Below the pieces are notes generated by a model. That model did no database searches and had not been told where the DNA came from. It worked only from the letters and a program-made list of their open reading frames with translations. The position numbers were made by a program, and so were the translations under genes. A stretch of 7,181 bases of DNA from Actinomycetes bacterium. Its GTDB lineage: Bacteria; Actinomycetota; Coriobacteriia; Anaerosomatales; JAJZPX01. Each line of letters begins with the position of its first letter. Position 1 is the stretch's first letter. Location of the stretch: contig JAJZPX010000100.1 in the NCBI GenBank assembly GCA_021811025.1, positions 1 to 7,181 of the forward strand, written 5' to 3'. Below are positions 6,785 through 7,181 of this stretch, one piece after another.

Positions 6785-7181
6785 GTGAGGGGGAGCGAGT
6801 CGTCATCGCACGCCGACCAGCCGGCGCGGGCCGGACGGGGATGGGACGTGCTCGACCTGCAGGAGCGCGAACGGCTGCGCATCGCGTTCGACCTTCACGA
6901 CGGGCCGGCGCAATCGATCTCGGCCGCGCTGCTCCAGGCCCGCCTCCTCGAGGGCACGCAGGGGGACGATCTCCGGGCGGGCCTCGAGGAGCTGAAGGCG
7001 TTGCTCGACTCCGCCCTTGAGGACATGTACGGCATCATCGAGCATCTCCGCAGCAAGGCCCTGGACAACACGGGGCTCGTCCCCAAGTTGCAGGCGTACC
7101 TCGAGGACTTCCGCGCGCGCGTCCCGGCGGAGCTGGTCTTTACGGCCGACTGCGATGGGATTCCGCTGTCGGACTCGATGC
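6785..7181 (+). CDS. Soluble NarL/DegS-type sensor histidine kinase (3' end cut by window)
   Basis: The frame is open from GTG 6785 to the window end, giving 132 visible residues. After a short polar N-terminus of about 20 residues, ERERLRIAFDLHDGPAQS matches the HisKA_3 dimerisation and phosphoacceptor box. His38, followed by Asp39, is the predicted phosphorylation site. Further on, LRSKALDNTGLVPKLQAYL corresponds to the LRP.AL...GL..AL block that precedes the ATP-binding domain in this family. That ATPase domain lies beyond the window. No membrane segment or sensor domain precedes the H-box, so the kinase is probably cytosolic, as in DegS-like proteins. A LuxR/NarL-type response regulator would be expected next to it but cannot be seen. 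It has its own promoter and is probably separate from the valS operon. The signal is unknown. Confidence 0.85.
   Translation, partial: MRGSESSSHADQPARAGRGWDVLDLQERERLRIAFDLHDGPAQSISAALLQARLLEGTQGDDLRAGLEELKALLDSALEDMYGIIEHLRSKALDNTGLVPKLQAYLEDFRARVPAELVFTADCDGIPLSDSM

Noticed and set aside
6589..7020. 143-residue plus-strand frame overlapping the histidine kinase start
   Set aside because: It is Arg/Gly-rich shadow sequence, out of frame with the clear HisKA_3 box, and spans the promoter and palindrome.

Overview
This high-GC window looks chromosomal, with strong third-position G/C bias in every gene. It carries housekeeping genes plus a few less ordinary pieces. GC content, GTG starts, gene order and the sequence style of ClpP, ClpX and ValRS suggest an Actinomycetota-like bacterium, possibly Coriobacteriia or a neighbouring uncultivated lineage. 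The taxonomic call is inference only. I see no tRNA, rRNA, CRISPR array, insertion sequence or phage gene.

Layout. (1) Positions 2-1828, plus strand: the 3' part of clpP followed after 18 bases by clpX, a normal protease operon. ClpX unfolds substrates and threads them into the ClpP chamber. (2) Positions 1825-2058, minus strand: a small Cys-rich protein that converges on clpX. Both genes take their stop codon from one CTAG palindrome. (3) Positions 2059-2182: a divergent intergenic region with a weak promoter candidate each way and a strong ribosome binding site for valS. It is too short for a T-box leader. (4) Positions 2183-6643, plus strand: valS (valyl-tRNA synthetase), folC (folylpolyglutamate/dihydrofolate synthase) and a 168-residue polynucleotide-kinase-like ATPase. 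They lie 14 bases apart and then overlap by 23 bases, so they are probably one transcript. (5) Positions 6644-6784: a short intergenic region with a 26-bp imperfect palindrome centred on the -35 box of a good sigma-70-type promoter. (6) From 6785 to the window end: the start of a soluble NarL/DegS-type sensor histidine kinase, cut by the window edge.

The most interesting items are the kinase and the palindrome. The kinase resembles the N-terminal kinase module of the bacterial RNA-repair enzyme Pnkp, but stands alone without the phosphatase and ligase modules. The palindrome over the histidine-kinase promoter could be an operator, a terminator of the upstream operon, or both. Everything else is well-known housekeeping, and I see no clearly new multi-gene system. 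No stretch longer than 300 bases lacks a gene.
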